Positions 9,632 to 19,602 of a stretch of 64,000 nucleotides of DNA are shown piece by piece (within the stretch, counting starts at the first letter, position 1; every line of letters begins with the position of its first letter). This DNA is from Sphingomonas psychrolutea (GTDB lineage: Bacteria; Pseudomonadota; Alphaproteobacteria; Sphingomonadales; Sphingomonadaceae). A program made the translations under genes and the position numbers. The stretch spans positions 55,138 through 119,137 of the forward strand of contig NZ_BMDW01000011.1 in assembly GCF_014636175.1 (NCBI RefSeq), in the 5' to 3' direction. The notes under the pieces were generated by a model. The model was not told the origin of the DNA and did not search any database. It worked only from the letters and a program-made list of their open reading frames with translations.

Positions 9632-10414
9632 ATGCTGCTCGCCATCGATGCCGGCAACACCAATGTCGTTTTCGCGCTGCTCGAAGGCGGCGCGATCAAG
9701 GCGCGCTGGCGCATCGCGACCGATCCGCGCCGCACCGCGGACGAATATGCCGTGTGGCTCAGCCAGCTGCTGACCCTCGAAGGCTATGACCGGGGGCAAG
9801 TGAACGGCGTCATCATCGCCACCGTCGTGCCGCGCGCGCTGCACAACCTCCAGACGCTGGCGCACAAATATTTCGGCAGCAATGCACTGATCGCAGGCGA
9901 GCCGCCGGTCGAATGGGGCATGGCGCTCGACGTGCTCGAACCCAAAAGCGTCGGCGCGGACCGGGCGGTCACGATGATCGCCGCGCATGCGCGGCACCCG
10001 GGCGATCTGATCGTGATCGATTTCGGCACCGCAACGACGCTCGACGTGGTCGATTATACCGGCGCGTACAAAGGCGGCATCATCGCGCCAGGGATCAACC
10101 TGTCGCTCGACGCGCTCGTCACCGCCGCCGCCAAATTGCCGCGCATCGCGATCGAAGCGCCTGCTGATACCAGCGTGATCGGCCGCGATACCGTCAGCCA
10201 GATGCAGATCGGAATCTTCTGGGGCTATGTCGCGATGATCGAAGGGCTGGTCGCGCGGATGAAGGCGGAGGTCGGACGGCCGATCACCGTTGTCGCGACC
10301 GGGGGGCTGGCGATCCTGTTCGAACAGCATACGACGGTGTTCGACGTGGTCGAACCCGATCTTACCATTCAGGGGCTGGCGATTCTGTGGGATCGCGCCC
10401 ATATGCAGACCTAG
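9632..10414 (+). CDS. coaX: Type III pantothenate kinase
   Basis: Phosphorylates pantothenate, the first step of coenzyme A synthesis. The N-terminal phosphate-binding motif DAGNTN is at residues 6-11, the GADR motif near residues 108-111, and the second ASKHA phosphate motif DFGTATTLD near 130. The length of 260 residues is normal. It begins 15 bases after birA, as in related genomes, and is followed by rnj. Confidence 0.97.
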   Translation: MLLAIDAGNTNVVFALLEGGAIKARWRIATDPRRTADEYAVWLSQLLTLEGYDRGQVNGVIIATVVPRALHNLQTLAHKYFGSNALIAGEPPVEWGMALDVLEPKSVGADRAVTMIAAHARHPGDLIVIDFGTATTLDVVDYTGAYKGGIIAPGINLSLDALVTAAAKLPRIAIEAPADTSVIGRDTVSQMQIGIFWGYVAMIEGLVARMKAEVGRPITVVATGGLAILFEQHTTVFDVVEPDLTIQGLAILWDRAHMQT

Positions 10415-10533
10415 AGTCAGCGCGTGCGCGCCCCGCCAAAGTCTCGGCTACGCGGTGCCCCGCTTCCCCGATCTCTACGAAATCAAGCGCTTAGGTGCGC
10501 AACCCTTGGCTCGCGAGTCCCGCGATGCCGCAT

Positions 10534-12201
10534 ATGAAAGACCAAGACTACGTGACCAACCCTAAGAACGAACTCCTTTTCCTGGCCCTTGGCGGGTCGG
10601 GCGAAATCGGCATGAACGTCAATCTGTACGGCTGTAACGGCAAGTGGATGATGGTCGATTGCGGCATCACCTTCGCCGATCCGCAATATCCCGGCATCGA
10701 CGTGATCCTGCCTGATTTGCAATTCATCGAGGAACGGCTCGACGATCTGGTCGGCATCGTGCTGACGCACGGGCATGAGGACCATATCGGGGCGTTGCCC
10801 TACCTCGCCGAGGATCTCGGCGTACCGCTTTATGCCACCGCCTTCACCGCCGGGCTGATCCGTGGCAAGCTCGAGGAAGAGGGCAATGCCAATCGCGTCA
10901 AGCTGAAGGTCATCAAGCCCGACACCAAGTTCGACCTCGGGCCGTTTGGTGTGACGTTCGTGCCGCTGTCGCACTCGATCCCCGAAGCCTCGGCGCTGCT
11001 GATCGATACGCCGTATGGCCGTATTTTCCATACTGGCGACTGGAAGCTCGATGCCGCCCCCGTGCTCGGCCAGCCCGCCAGCCCCGAACAGCTCGCGGCG
11101 ATCGGCGATGGCGGCATTCTCGCGCTTGTCTGCGATTCGACCAACGTCTTCAATACCGAGGCGTCGGGCTCGGAAAGCGATGTGCTGTCGGGCTTGATGG
11201 ACGTGATCGGCAAGGCCAAGGGGCGCGTTTTGGTCACGTCGTTCGCGTCGAATGCGGCGCGCTTGCACACGCTGGGCAAGGTTGCGGTCGCGACCGGGCG
11301 GCAGTTGAGCGTTCAGGGGCGCTCGCTCGATCGCATCCTGAAGGTTGCGCGTGCGACGGGCTATCTGAAGGATTTCCCCGACACGATCGATGCCGATGCG
11401 GCGATGCGCCTGCCACGCGACAAGGTGCTGGTGGTGGCGACCGGCGGGCAGGGCGAGGACCGTGCAGCGCTTGCGCGCGTCGCCAATGGCCAGCACCCGA
11501 TCACGCTCGAGACGGGCGATACCGTTGTCTTCTCCTCAAAGCAGATTCCGGGGAATGAAGTCGCGATCGGGCGGATCCAGAACCAGCTCGCCGCCAAGGG
11601 CGTGATCATGATCACCGACCGTCAGGCGCACGTCCACGTTTCTGGCCATCCGGGGCGCCCGGAGCTGCTGCAAATGTATCGCTGGATGAAGCCCGAGCTG
11701 CTGATGCCGGTCCACGGCGAAATGCGCCATTTGATGGAGCAAGCGCGCTTCGGCCTGTCCGAAGGCGTGCCGCGCGCTTTGGTGCAGACCAATGGCGATA
11801 TCGTGCGCCTCGCGCCGGGCGCGCCGACCAAGATCGGCAATGCTGCGGTCGGGCGGCTGGTGCTTGACGGCGACGTGATCCTGCCGGGTGACGGGCAGAC
11901 GATCAACGAGCGCCGCAAGCTGGCGATCAACGGGCAGATCTCGGTTGCGGTCGCGATCGGGTCGCGCGGGCTGATCGGCACGCCGCAAGTGCGGATCCAG
12001 GGCATCCCGGTTGAGGAAGACCGCGAGCCATTCCTCGACGAAACGATCGATGCGGTGATCGCGGCGGTCAAGCAGGGCGGTCGCGGCGGCGGCGGCGATC
12101 GCGACAAAATGCGCGAGAGCATCCGGCTGGCGACGCGCAAGGTCGCGACGCGCTGGACCGGTAAGAAGCCCAATGTCGATGTTCTGCTGATCGAGGCCTG
12201 A
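10534..12201 (+). CDS. rnj: Ribonuclease J
   Basis: A metallo-beta-lactamase/beta-CASP nuclease that acts on RNA as both endonuclease and 5' exonuclease. The metal site HGHEDH is at residues about 79-84, with HTGDWKLD, the beta-CASP SGHPGRPELL motif and VHGE downstream; the start of the domain reads ALGGSGEIGMN. The exact start is uncertain: GTG at 10495, ATG at 10525, ATG at 10534 and GTG at 10552 are in frame and none has a strong ribosome binding site. It lies downstream of coaX in a conserved order. Confidence 0.95.
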   Translation: MKDQDYVTNPKNELLFLALGGSGEIGMNVNLYGCNGKWMMVDCGITFADPQYPGIDVILPDLQFIEERLDDLVGIVLTHGHEDHIGALPYLAEDLGVPLYATAFTAGLIRGKLEEEGNANRVKLKVIKPDTKFDLGPFGVTFVPLSHSIPEASALLIDTPYGRIFHTGDWKLDAAPVLGQPASPEQLAAIGDGGILALVCDSTNVFNTEASGSESDVLSGLMDVIGKAKGRVLVTSFASNAARLHTLGKVAVATGRQLSVQGRSLDRILKVARATGYLKDFPDTIDADAAMRLPRDKVLVVATGGQGEDRAALARVANGQHPITLETGDTVVFSSKQIPGNEVAIGRIQNQLAAKGVIMITDRQAHVHVSGHPGRPELLQMYRWMKPELLMPVHGEMRHLMEQARFGLSEGVPRALVQTNGDIVRLAPGAPTKIGNAAVGRLVLDGDVILPGDGQTINERRKLAINGQISVAVAIGSRGLIGTPQVRIQGIPVEEDREPFLDETIDAVIAAVKQGGRGGGGDRDKMRESIRLATRKVATRWTGKKPNVDVLLIEA

Positions 12202-12205
12202 CGCG

Positions 12206-12493
12206 ATGCGGTGGACCTCGGCGCTGGCGATTTATTTCCTGTTCTGGGCGTTTTCGGTGTTCTTCGTCCTGCCGTTCGGGGTGAAGACCAGCGACGAGGC
12301 CGGGGTCGAACGCGTCCCCGGCCAAGCCGAGAGCGCGCCGCATGAGTTCAACGCGGGCAAGATCGCCATCCGGGTGACGATCGTCGCGACGATCTTGTGG
12401 TCGCTCTACATGCTCAACTTCACCTATGGCTGGTTGACGCCGCAGATGATCGACCCGCTCGGCGCTTGGAACGGCGTGGAATATGCGGGGTAG
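12206..12493 (+). CDS. DUF1467 family membrane protein
   Basis: A 95-residue protein with two membrane helices, residues about 5-24 (LAIYFLFWAFSVFFVLPFGV) and 56-75, separated by a polar loop containing GVERVPGQAESAPHEFN. This matches DUF1467, a small family usually found next to RNase J and proline tRNA ligase in sphingomonads. Function unknown. It starts four bases after rnj and is the last plus-strand gene of the block. Confidence 0.9.
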   Translation: MRWTSALAIYFLFWAFSVFFVLPFGVKTSDEAGVERVPGQAESAPHEFNAGKIAIRVTIVATILWSLYMLNFTYGWLTPQMIDPLGAWNGVEYAG

Positions 12494-12676
12494 GGCGTAG
12501 CGTCGTGAATTCACGCTGCGTCGTGCGTCAGAGATAAAGCCGCTGCCGCCGAGTACACCGAGCGGACCCGTGCCGTCCGATGCCGCAAAGGCGGAACCTG
12601 ACAGGATTTCGAGCGTCGCCGTGATCATCGTCGCGACCACGACCCCGCGCGGTGCCCGATACCGAATAGCCGCTGG

Positions 12677-13351
12677 TCACAGCCAGCTCGAAATCTGCGC
12701 GAGCGGCTTCTTGCGCAGCGCATGAAGCGGCACCGTCGCATCGGGCGCGGCATGGCCCGCGACCACGATCATGACCGGTTTTTCGGTAGCGGGGCGTGCG
12801 CACACACGGTTGAGGAAGCGCATCGGGTTGGGCGTGTGCGTCAGCGTCGCGATCTGCGCGGCATGCAGCGCCGCGAGCAGCAAGCCGGTCGCGATCCCGA
12901 CGCTTTCGTTGACATAATAATTCTGGCGGTCGTCGCTAGGATCGATCCCGCCGCGCCGCTGCGCAAAAACGACGATCAGCCAAGGGGCGATCTCGAGATA
13001 GGCTTTGTCGGCATCGGTGCCGAGCGGGCCGAGCGCTTCGAGCCATTCCGCGCTCGCCTTGCCCGCGTAGAAGGCGCGTTCCTCTTCCTCGGCGGCGGCG
13101 CGGATTTGGGCTTTCAGGGCGGGCGTCGAAATCACCGCGAAATGCCACGGCTGGTGGTTGGCACCGCTCGGCGCGGTTCCGGCTGACTCTATTGCAGATT
13201 CGATGATCGCGCGCGGGACGGGCGCAGCGCTGAACGCGCGGCAGGTGCGCCGCGTGCGTAATTGGTCACGCAGCGCTTCCACCCGCGCGAGGCGGTCGGC
13301 ATCAGCAAGCGGCGGCAGGCCGGCCCAAGGAATGGCGGGATGATCGAGCAT
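12677..13351 (-). CDS. Nitroreductase family protein
   Basis: A 224-residue FMN-dependent oxidoreductase of the nitroreductase superfamily. The N-terminal [18 protein letters not shown] block, [12 protein letters not shown] near residues 57-68 and the later [14 protein letters not shown] helix are the usual FMN-binding and dimer-interface elements. The physiological substrate cannot be read from the sequence. It is a single gene followed downstream by about 180 bp without a recognisable gene. Confidence 0.9.
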   Translation of the reverse strand: MLDHPAIPWAGLPPLADADRLARVEALRDQLRTRRTCRAFSAAPVPRAIIESAIESAGTAPSGANHQPWHFAVISTPALKAQIRAAAEEEERAFYAGKASAEWLEALGPLGTDADKAYLEIAPWLIVVFAQRRGGIDPSDDRQNYYVNESVGIATGLLLAALHAAQIATLTHTPNPMRFLNRVCARPATEKPVMIVVAGHAAPDATVPLHALRKKPLAQISSWL

Positions 13352-13405
13352 CGGTCGAATGTGCCATGCCGAGCGAACGCACGCCAGCGTCCGCTCGGGA
13401 GGCGG

Positions 13406-13999
13406 TCACACCTTTGCGAGCAAGGCGATCAGATCGGCGTTGGTCGGGCGGATTTTGTAATCGGTTTCGATCGTCTTGCCCTTCACCGTGCCGCGCGCGT
13501 CGATCAACAGCGTGGTCGGGTAGGGCACGCCATAGGCAAAGCTGTCCGCTGGATAGCGCGGATCGCGCAACTTTAGCGCATCGATCATCTTGCTGCCCGT
13601 GTCGCTGTAAAGCGGAAAGGTGAGACTCTGCTTGGCGGCGAAGGCGGCGAGATCGGCGGGCGAATCATAGCTGACCGCGATAAAACCGACGCCCTTCGCC
13701 TTGGCGGCGGCTGCGACCGGGCCGCGGCTCTTCAACTGGCCTTGGCAATACGGGCACCATTTGGCCGAGCGGAACAGGATCACCATCACCGGCTTGCCGT
13801 GCGCGACCGCGCTCAGCGTCGTCTTGGTGCCATTGCTTTCGATCAGCGCGGCACCGGTGGGGATCCGTGCGCCGACCGCAGGGCCGATCGCTGCGGGAGC
13901 GGGAGCGGGAGCGGATTGCGCAGCGCCGATCGTGGCGGCACCCGCCGATCCAAGGGCGAGCGCAGCGGCGAGCGTGGCGCGGAGGCGGAGTGACGTCAT
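13406..13999 (-). CDS. Exported peroxiredoxin-like (AhpC/TSA-family) protein
   Basis: 197 residues. A signal peptide covers about the first 28 (TLAAALALGSAGAATIGAAQS), followed by an alanine-proline linker and a thioredoxin-like domain. SAKWCPYCQGQL near residue 80 carries a CPYC motif typical of a peroxiredoxin-like or thiol-disulfide enzyme acting in the periplasm. The C-terminal strand DARGTVKGKTIETDYKIRPT fits the AhpC/TSA fold. Peroxidase activity or reductant cannot be decided from sequence. Confidence 0.85.
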   Translation of the reverse strand: MTSLRLRATLAAALALGSAGAATIGAAQSAPAPAPAAIGPAVGARIPTGAALIESNGTKTTLSAVAHGKPVMVILFRSAKWCPYCQGQLKSRGPVAAAAKAKGVGFIAVSYDSPADLAAFAAKQSLTFPLYSDTGSKMIDALKLRDPRYPADSFAYGVPYPTTLLIDARGTVKGKTIETDYKIRPTNADLIALLAKV

Positions 14000-14058
14000 G
14001 GCGGGGTCCTGTCCTGGCAGTTGTTACCCCGCTATATTCGTCTGCTGCCGCCGTTACG

Positions 14059-16299
14059 TTACGCGACCGGTGCGGCGGCATCCCCCATCAGTTGCGGGAA
14101 AAACCCTTCATGCGCGCCGCGTAACTGATCGAGTGTCACCACATGGTCGTCATCGGGCAGTTCGAAGATAATCCGTCCGGCGATCGTACGGCCGATCCGT
14201 TCGATTTCGACCCCCGCCGTATCGGCGGCGGTCAGCGTAGCGAGCAGCAGATGATCGGCGATCGTGGCAATATACAGCCCCTGATCCTCGCCGAATAGCG
14301 AGCACGCGACGCCGCACGGCAGCGGCGCGTGGAGCATCGCGCCGATATTCCCGGCGAGCGCCATTTCCGCGATCGTCACCGCGACGCCACCATCGGAGAC
14401 GTCATGCACCGCGGTCAGCGCGCCATTGGCGATATGCTTGCGCACGAACACGCCGTTGCGCCGCTCTGCCATCAAATCGACCGGCGGCGGGGGGCCTTCC
14501 TCACGGCCATGGACTTCGCGTAGCCACAGCGACTGGCCGAGATGCCCGCGGCGTTCACCGATCATTACGATGACGTCGCCGGTGCCTTTGAACGCGATCG
14601 TCGCGGACTTGGACCAATCTGGGAGCAATCCGACGCCGCCGATTGCCGGTGTCGGGAGAATTGCGGAGCCGCCACCCGTGGCCTTGCTTTCATTGTAGAG
14701 CGAGACGTTGCCCGACACGATCGGGAAGTCGAGCGCGCGGCACGCATCGCCCATGCCGTCGAGGCAGCCGGTCAGCTGCGCCATGATCTCGGGCCGCTGC
14801 GGATTGGCGAAATTGAGGCAGTTGGTGACGGCCAGCGGCATTGCGCCGACTGCCGACAAATTGCGATAGCATTCGGCGATCGCTTGCTTGCCGCCCTCAT
14901 AGGGATCGGCATAGCAATAGCGCGGGGTGCAATCGGTGCTCATCGCCAGCCCCTTTTGCGTACCATGGACGCGCACCACGGCGGCGTCGCCGCCGGGGCG
15001 CTGAATCGTGTCGGCACCGACCTGGGTATCATATTGCTCCCAGATCCAGCGGCGCGAGGCGATGTCGGGCGATGCCATCAGGGTCAGCAGATCGGCAGCG
15101 ATGTCGCTCGCTTCGGGCATTACGCCGAGCGGCGGCACCTTGGCCCAGGCCTGATACTCTTCCTTCGATGCAGCGGGGCGATCGTAAAGCGGGGCGTCGT
15201 CGGCGAGCGGGGCGAGCGGGATGTCGCACACCGTCTCGCCGTTAAATTTCAGGACCATATGGCCGGTCTCGGTAACCTTTCCGATCACCGCGAAATCGAG
15301 CTCCCACTTCTTGAAGATGCCTTCTGCGAAATCCTCGCGGCCGGGCTTCAAGACCATAAGCATGCGCTCCTGGCTTTCGCTCAGCATCATTTCGTATGGC
15401 GTCATGCCGGTTTCGCGCTGCGGCACGGCGTTCATGTCGAGTTCGATTCCGACGCCGCCCTTGCTCGCCATCTCGACCGCCGACGAGGTAAGGCCGGCCG
15501 CGCCCATATCCTGAATCGCGACGATCGCATCCGACGCCATCAGTTCGAGGCACGCCTCGATCAGCAATTTTTCGGTAAAGGGGTCGCCGACTTGCACCGT
15601 CGGGCGCTTCGATTCGGAATCCTCGCCGAAATCAGCCGAGGCCATCGTTGCGCCGTGAATCCCGTCGCGTCCGGTCTTGGAGCCGACATAGACGATCGAA
15701 TTGCCGATCCCGCTGGCCGCGGAGTAAAAGATCTTGTCGGTCTGCGCGACGCCGACGGTCATCGCATTGACCAGGATGTTGCCGTCATAGGCTGGGTGGA
15801 AATTCACCTCGCCACCAACGGTCGGCACGCCGACGCAATTGCCGTATCCGCCGATCCCGTGGACGACGCCGGCGATCAGATGCCGCATCTTGGGATGATC
15901 GGGCGATCCGAAGCGCAGCGCGTTGAGGTTGGCGATCGGGCGCGCGCCCATTGTGAAGACGTCGCGCAGGATGCCGCCGACCCCGGTTGCCGCTCCCTGA
16001 TAGGGCTCGATGTAGGACGGGTGGTTGTGGCTCTCCATCTTGAAGATCGCGGCCTGTCCGTCGCCGATATCGATCACGCCGGCATTCTCACCCGGGCCAC
16101 AAATGACGTGCGCGCCGGTAGTTGGCAGCTTTTTCAAATGGATACGGCTGGATTTGTAGCTGCAATGTTCGGACCACATCACCGAGAAGATGCCGAGCTC
16201 GGTCAGATTGGGTTCGCGGCCCATCGCGTGGAGGACGCGCTCATATTCCTCGGGGGACAGCCCGTGCTGGGCGACAATCTCAGGGGTAATTTCGGTCAT
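14059..16299 (-). CDS. purL: Phosphoribosylformylglycinamidine synthase subunit PurL
   Basis: ATP-dependent step four of purine synthesis. At 746 residues this is the short PurL that works with separate PurS and PurQ proteins (not in this window). Visible blocks are [10 protein letters not shown] near residue 45, the glycine-rich [35 protein letters not shown] and [10 protein letters not shown]. It is transcribed alone. Confidence 0.98.
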   Translation of the reverse strand: MTEITPEIVAQHGLSPEEYERVLHAMGREPNLTELGIFSVMWSEHCSYKSSRIHLKKLPTTGAHVICGPGENAGVIDIGDGQAAIFKMESHNHPSYIEPYQGAATGVGGILRDVFTMGARPIANLNALRFGSPDHPKMRHLIAGVVHGIGGYGNCVGVPTVGGEVNFHPAYDGNILVNAMTVGVAQTDKIFYSAASGIGNSIVYVGSKTGRDGIHGATMASADFGEDSESKRPTVQVGDPFTEKLLIEACLELMASDAIVAIQDMGAAGLTSSAVEMASKGGVGIELDMNAVPQRETGMTPYEMMLSESQERMLMVLKPGREDFAEGIFKKWELDFAVIGKVTETGHMVLKFNGETVCDIPLAPLADDAPLYDRPAASKEEYQAWAKVPPLGVMPEASDIAADLLTLMASPDIASRRWIWEQYDTQVGADTIQRPGGDAAVVRVHGTQKGLAMSTDCTPRYCYADPYEGGKQAIAECYRNLSAVGAMPLAVTNCLNFANPQRPEIMAQLTGCLDGMGDACRALDFPIVSGNVSLYNESKATGGGSAILPTPAIGGVGLLPDWSKSATIAFKGTGDVIVMIGERRGHLGQSLWLREVHGREEGPPPPVDLMAERRNGVFVRKHIANGALTAVHDVSDGGVAVTIAEMALAGNIGAMLHAPLPCGVACSLFGEDQGLYIATIADHLLLATLTAADTAGVEIERIGRTIAGRIIFELPDDDHVVTLDQLRGAHEGFFPQLMGDAAAPVA

Positions 16300-16337
16300 G
16301 CCGGGGCTTTAGCGGTCGCCCGCCGCAGCGGCTAGCC

Positions 16338-16772
16338 CTACCGCTCATCAATGTCGCGCAGCAGCTCCTTGCCGGTGCGCGGATCGAGGTAGGTGACGTT
16401 CTCCGCCGCCTGGATGCACCACACCTCGGCGCGGCGTGTGGCGACGGCCATGATCAGCGTATCGACGTGATGCGCCCCGGCTGGGTGGGCGGTGCCTGCC
16501 TGAAGCCGAGTCCAGAAATGGAGGATCACAACATCGTCCGAAACCGGATCGACATCGGGCGCGTCCACCTTCAGGACCGAATCGCGATAGACGCCTTCAT
16601 GAATGAAGCGGTGTCCGGCAATGATCGCGTCCCGCCCCCGCCAATAGGTGGCGAAGCGATTGACGAAGGTGGCGTCGGGGTGAAACAGCGCGCCAAAGGC
16701 CGCCATATCATGCGCGTTCCATGCCGCCTCGAACAAGGGCGGGATGCTGTGCGGTTCGGTCTGATGATCCAT
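16338..16772 (-). CDS. NTF2-like (SnoaL/DUF4440-type) protein
   Basis: 144 residues with the sequence pattern of the cone-shaped NTF2-like fold: an N-terminal helix FEAAWNAHDMAAFGALFHPDA, then the strand motif TFVNRFATYWRGRDAI and a C-terminal sheet ending in TLIMAVATRR. Members include ketosteroid isomerase-like enzymes and stress proteins; no catalytic residues identify a substrate. It lies 39 bp downstream of the arsenic operon on the same strand and may be read through from it, although it is not a known arsenic gene. Confidence 0.8.
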   Translation of the reverse strand: MDHQTEPHSIPPLFEAAWNAHDMAAFGALFHPDATFVNRFATYWRGRDAIIAGHRFIHEGVYRDSVLKVDAPDVDPVSDDVVILHFWTRLQAGTAHPAGAHHVDTLIMAVATRRAEVWCIQAAENVTYLDPRTGKELLRDIDER

Positions 16773-16811
16773 CTGTGCTGCCCCCGTGCGCCTCGCCCGC
16801 CGAATCGGCGT

Positions 16812-17468
16812 TCAACGTGAGGGTATCGGCGTTGGTGGGGCCAGCCAATTGGCAAATCGCACGGCGACCCACGCCCCCGCGAATTGGGCAAGGATGAACC
16901 CCGGCGTATCGACCGGCCTGATCCCGGCGAAACTGTCGGTCAGCGCGCGCGCGATCGTGATCGCGGGATTGGCGAAGCTGGTCGACGATGTGAACCAATA
17001 GCCGGCGACGATCCACAAAGCGACGAGCGCCGGCACCGCATCGGGCCGTTGGCGGCTGCCGACGACGATCGTAAACAACAGCCCGAACGTCGCGACGAAT
17101 TCGCCGATCCACTGGCCGATGCCGGTGCGGATTTTCGTGCCATGTTCGATCAAGGGCATGTCGAACATCGCGTGGACGATCAGCACGCCGATGATCCCGC
17201 CGAGCAATTGCGCCGCGATAAACGGCAGCCAGCGCTTGCGCGCGCCGAGCAACAGCGTGACCGCCGGGTTGAAATGCGCGCCCGAAATCGGGCCGAGCAG
17301 CGTAATCAGCACGAACAGCACCGCGCCCGTTGCCGCGGTGTTGCCGATCAGCGCAACAGCATCATTTCCACCCGCGAGGCGCTGCGCCATCACTCCCGAT
17401 CCCACCACGGTCGCGAACAGGATCAGCGAGCCAATAAATTCTGCCGCAACCGCGCGCGCGTCGTTCAC
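16812..17468 (-). CDS. Aquaporin family channel in the ars operon (AqpS-like)
   Basis: 218 residues from a GTG that overlaps the arsC stop (GTGA); a longer reading from 17501 is less likely. Six helices and two re-entrant NPA boxes are visible: HFNPAV (NPA at 67-69) and FANPAI (NPA at 167-169). The arginine that normally follows the second NPA and narrows the pore is isoleucine here (I170), which would widen the filter. In Sinorhizobium an arsenite channel AqpS works with ArsC by letting arsenite flow out; the position directly after arsC makes that role likely here. Confidence 0.85.
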   Translation of the reverse strand: MNDARAVAAEFIGSLILFATVVGSGVMAQRLAGGNDAVALIGNTAATGAVLFVLITLLGPISGAHFNPAVTLLLGARKRWLPFIAAQLLGGIIGVLIVHAMFDMPLIEHGTKIRTGIGQWIGEFVATFGLLFTIVVGSRQRPDAVPALVALWIVAGYWFTSSTSFANPAITIARALTDSFAGIRPVDTPGFILAQFAGAWVAVRFANWLAPPTPIPSR

Positions 17469-17821
17469 AAAATCTCGTGCACTGTCTCGGGCGGTCGGCA
17501 CAAGCGCACGCCCTTGTCGGTCTCGACCAACGGCCGCTGAATCAGGATCGGGTGTGCCATCATGGCGTCGAGGATGGTTGCTTCATCCGCATCCTTAAGG
17601 GCGAGGTCGGCGACCAGTTCGGCGGCAGGAGAATTGGTCGTGCGCATACCGTGCCGATGCGAAAGGCCGGCGTCGCGATGCAGCTGGACGAGTTTCTCGC
17701 GCGTCGGCGGATGTTTGAGATAGTCGATCACGGTCAGATCGACGCCCGCAGTTTCCTGAAGGATCTCCAGCGTCTTGCGCGACGTGCCGCACGCCGGGTT
17801 ATGCCAGATCGTTGCGTGCAT
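17465..17821 (-). CDS. arsC: Glutaredoxin-dependent arsenate reductase
   Basis: 118 residues. Reduces arsenate to arsenite using glutathione and glutaredoxin. The catalytic cysteine lies in HNPACGTSRKTLEIL near residue 11, with R and the PLVET / RP motif near residues 90-95 helping to bind arsenate. The ATG overlaps the arsI stop by one base (TGATG). Upstream in-frame codons lie inside arsI and are not used. Confidence 0.95.
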   Translation of the reverse strand: MHATIWHNPACGTSRKTLEILQETAGVDLTVIDYLKHPPTREKLVQLHRDAGLSHRHGMRTTNSPAAELVADLALKDADEATILDAMMAHPILIQRPLVETDKGVRLCRPPETVHEIL

Positions 17822-18246
17822 CACGCGCACCCACATGCCGTTTTGGCGGTCAGCGCGTCGATCGTCGCGGACGTGCCATAGGTCGTTGCTTCGCCCTGCG
17901 TCAGAAACGTCTCCCACACCACGCCCTGCGGATCGGTGATCCAGCTCTTTTCGGATTTGGCGTAGCAGCAGGTCGTTGCGCCTTCCTCGACCACCGGCGC
18001 ATCGGCCTTGTCGAGCCGTGCGTACACTTCGGCGAGTTCGCTGGCATCCTCGACCTGGATGCCGAGATGTTCGACCCCGGCCTTCCCGCCACGCGCGGAA
18101 ATCGCGAAATTGACGGTCGGATCGTCGAGCATCCACTTGGCGTAATCGGGCTTGAGCACCGTCGGCGCGGCGGCGAACAGGTTGGCGTAAAAGGCCACCG
18201 AGCGATCAAGATCATCGACCGCGACATGGACGTGCAGGCGCTTCAT
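17821..18246 (-). CDS. arsI: ArsI/CadI-type dioxygenase (organoarsenical C-As lyase)
   Basis: 141 residues of the vicinal-oxygen-chelate (glyoxalase) fold. H5, H60 and E112 fall where Fe(II) ligands are expected, and the vicinal pair C93-C94 in ATTCCYAKSEKSW is the trivalent-arsenic-binding pair of ArsI, which splits the carbon-arsenic bond of methylarsenite. A second cysteine cluster (ACGCA) ends the protein. The start overlaps the arsR stop by four bases. An alternative is the related CadI group, whose activity is not defined; the cysteine pair favours ArsI. Confidence 0.88.
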   Translation of the reverse strand: MKRLHVHVAVDDLDRSVAFYANLFAAAPTVLKPDYAKWMLDDPTVNFAISARGGKAGVEHLGIQVEDASELAEVYARLDKADAPVVEEGATTCCYAKSEKSWITDPQGVVWETFLTQGEATTYGTSATIDALTAKTACGCA

Positions 18247-18581
18247 GCGGCATTCCTTTCGGGAGTAGCGGCGTCGGCGGCGGATACGCAACTGCCGCCG
18301 CCGCAGCAATTTTCGGTGAGATAGCCAACCAGCGCGTTCATCGCGGCAAAGTCGGCGGAATAGAGGATCGAGCGTCCCGCGCGCACTGTGCTGACGAGCC
18401 CGGCGCGTTCGAGCTGGGCGAGGTGGAAGGAAAGCGACGATGGCGCGACATCGAGTCGCGTCGCGATTACGCCGGCGGCGAGTCCCTCCGGCCCGGCTTC
18501 GACGAGCATACGAAAAGCCGCGAGCCGGTGTGATTGCGCGAGGGCGGCCAGTGCCGAGATAATATGGTCGGGATCAGTCAT
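18243..18581 (-). CDS. arsR: ArsR family metalloregulator
   Basis: A 112-residue winged-helix repressor. The DNA-recognition region is LDVAPSSLSFHLAQLERAGLV (residues about 43-63). The classical ELCVC site of helix 3 is absent. Instead the C-terminus carries C92, C93 and C98 (NCCGGGSC), the arrangement used as the As(III) site by another ArsR subtype. The start ATG touches a palindromic operator. It is the first gene of arsR-arsI-arsC-aquaporin. Confidence 0.93.
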   Translation of the reverse strand: MTDPDHIISALAALAQSHRLAAFRMLVEAGPEGLAAGVIATRLDVAPSSLSFHLAQLERAGLVSTVRAGRSILYSADFAAMNALVGYLTENCCGGGSCVSAADAATPERNAA

Positions 18582-18605
18582 TTCGATATTTCCAATAATA
18601 TCGAA
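18582..18605 (-). promoter_or_regulatory. ArsR operator and promoter of the ars operon
   Basis: A perfect 9-bp inverted repeat TTCGATATT / AATATCGAA with a 6-bp spacer lies directly before the arsR start codon. On the minus strand a TTGACG (18620-18615) could be the -35 element, with the -10 region inside the palindrome. Binding of ArsR here would block transcription of its own operon. Confidence 0.8.
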
Positions 18606-18645
18606 ACGAAGGCTCGTCAAGCGCCCGAGTGTGCGGATCGCAGGC

Positions 18646-19602
18646 CTACCTCGCCGGAAGCGCCGCCACGAACGCCGCAACATCGGCGGCACTTTGGTCG
18701 GCGCGCTCCTCCATCGGCAAATGGCCGGTGCCGGGATAGACGATCAGCCGGCTGCCGGGGATGCGCGCGCGGAGCCATTTGCCTGATGATAGCGGGATAA
18801 GCTGGTCCTTTTCGCCCCACAGGATCAGCACCGGCAGTTTCAGGGATGCGAGTTGTGCGTCGGTTGCGCTGTCGGGCTTGCGCGCGAAGCGGTCGAGCGT
18901 GGCCTCGCGGTTGCCGGGATAGCACAGCAATTCCCAATACCGATCGATCATCTTTGCATCGGCCAGCTTCGGATCGCCGAACACGCCGGGCAAGCTATCG
19001 GCGATCATGCTGCGCGGCGTGATTTGCGCGGCGATGTTGCGCAGTATCGGCATTCGCGCGATGCGAAAGGCGAGCGGTGCCTTGGCATTGCCCGGTTCGG
19101 GCTGGCCGACCGAATCGAGCAGCACGAGCGCGCGAACATGGTCGGGATGTGCCAGCGCATAATGCCACGCCACGCCGCCGCCCATCGAATTGCCCGCCAG
19201 CACAATATGATCCACGCCGAGCTTCGCGCGGATGCGATCGACCACGTCGACATAGGCGGCCGGGCTATAATCGCGCATCGGGCTCGCACCGGTCAGGCCG
19301 TGGCCGGGCAAATCCATCCGGATGATGCGGTACTGCTTGCCGAGCCGATCGACCCACGGCTCCCACGTCTGCAGCGAGGCGTTCGACCCGTGGACCAGCA
19401 CCAGCGCCGGGGCATCGCGCGGTCCGGTGTCGCGCAGATGCACCGTCAGCCCACCGCCCAGATCGACGAATTGCGACGGCGGCGCGCCATATTTCGCGCG
19501 CATCGCCGCCGGATCGGTATCGGGCGTGCGGAACCACAGGAAGGCGATGACGCCAACCGTCACGATGCCAAGAACGATATAGCCCAAAACCCGCCAGCGC
19601 AT
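18646..19602 (-). CDS. Membrane-anchored alpha/beta hydrolase
   Basis: 318 residues. One N-terminal membrane segment (residues about 5-24) anchors a periplasm- or cytoplasm-facing alpha/beta hydrolase. The oxyanion region LVHGSNAS, nucleophile elbow GNSMGG and terminal histidine in GTGHLPMEE are all present, along with the DLPGHG signature. The substrate is not predictable. It is divergent from the ACT-domain gene downstream of 19894. Confidence 0.88.
   Translation of the reverse strand: MRWRVLGYIVLGIVTVGVIAFLWFRTPDTDPAAMRAKYGAPPSQFVDLGGGLTVHLRDTGPRDAPALVLVHGSNASLQTWEPWVDRLGKQYRIIRMDLPGHGLTGASPMRDYSPAAYVDVVDRIRAKLGVDHIVLAGNSMGGGVAWHYALAHPDHVRALVLLDSVGQPEPGNAKAPLAFRIARMPILRNIAAQITPRSMIADSLPGVFGDPKLADAKMIDRYWELLCYPGNREATLDRFARKPDSATDAQLASLKLPVLILWGEKDQLIPLSSGKWLRARIPGSRLIVYPGTGHLPMEERADQSAADVAAFVAALPAR

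Noticed and set aside
12494..12676. Possible short exported peptide on the minus strand (MVATMITATLEILSGSAFA...)
   Set aside because: It has a signal-like start but runs without a stop into the antisense of the DUF1467 gene and rnj and has no ribosome binding site; at best a gene remnant.
14542..16335. 597-codon plus-strand frame opposite purL
   Set aside because: Antisense shadow; composition is that of a high-GC third-position artefact.
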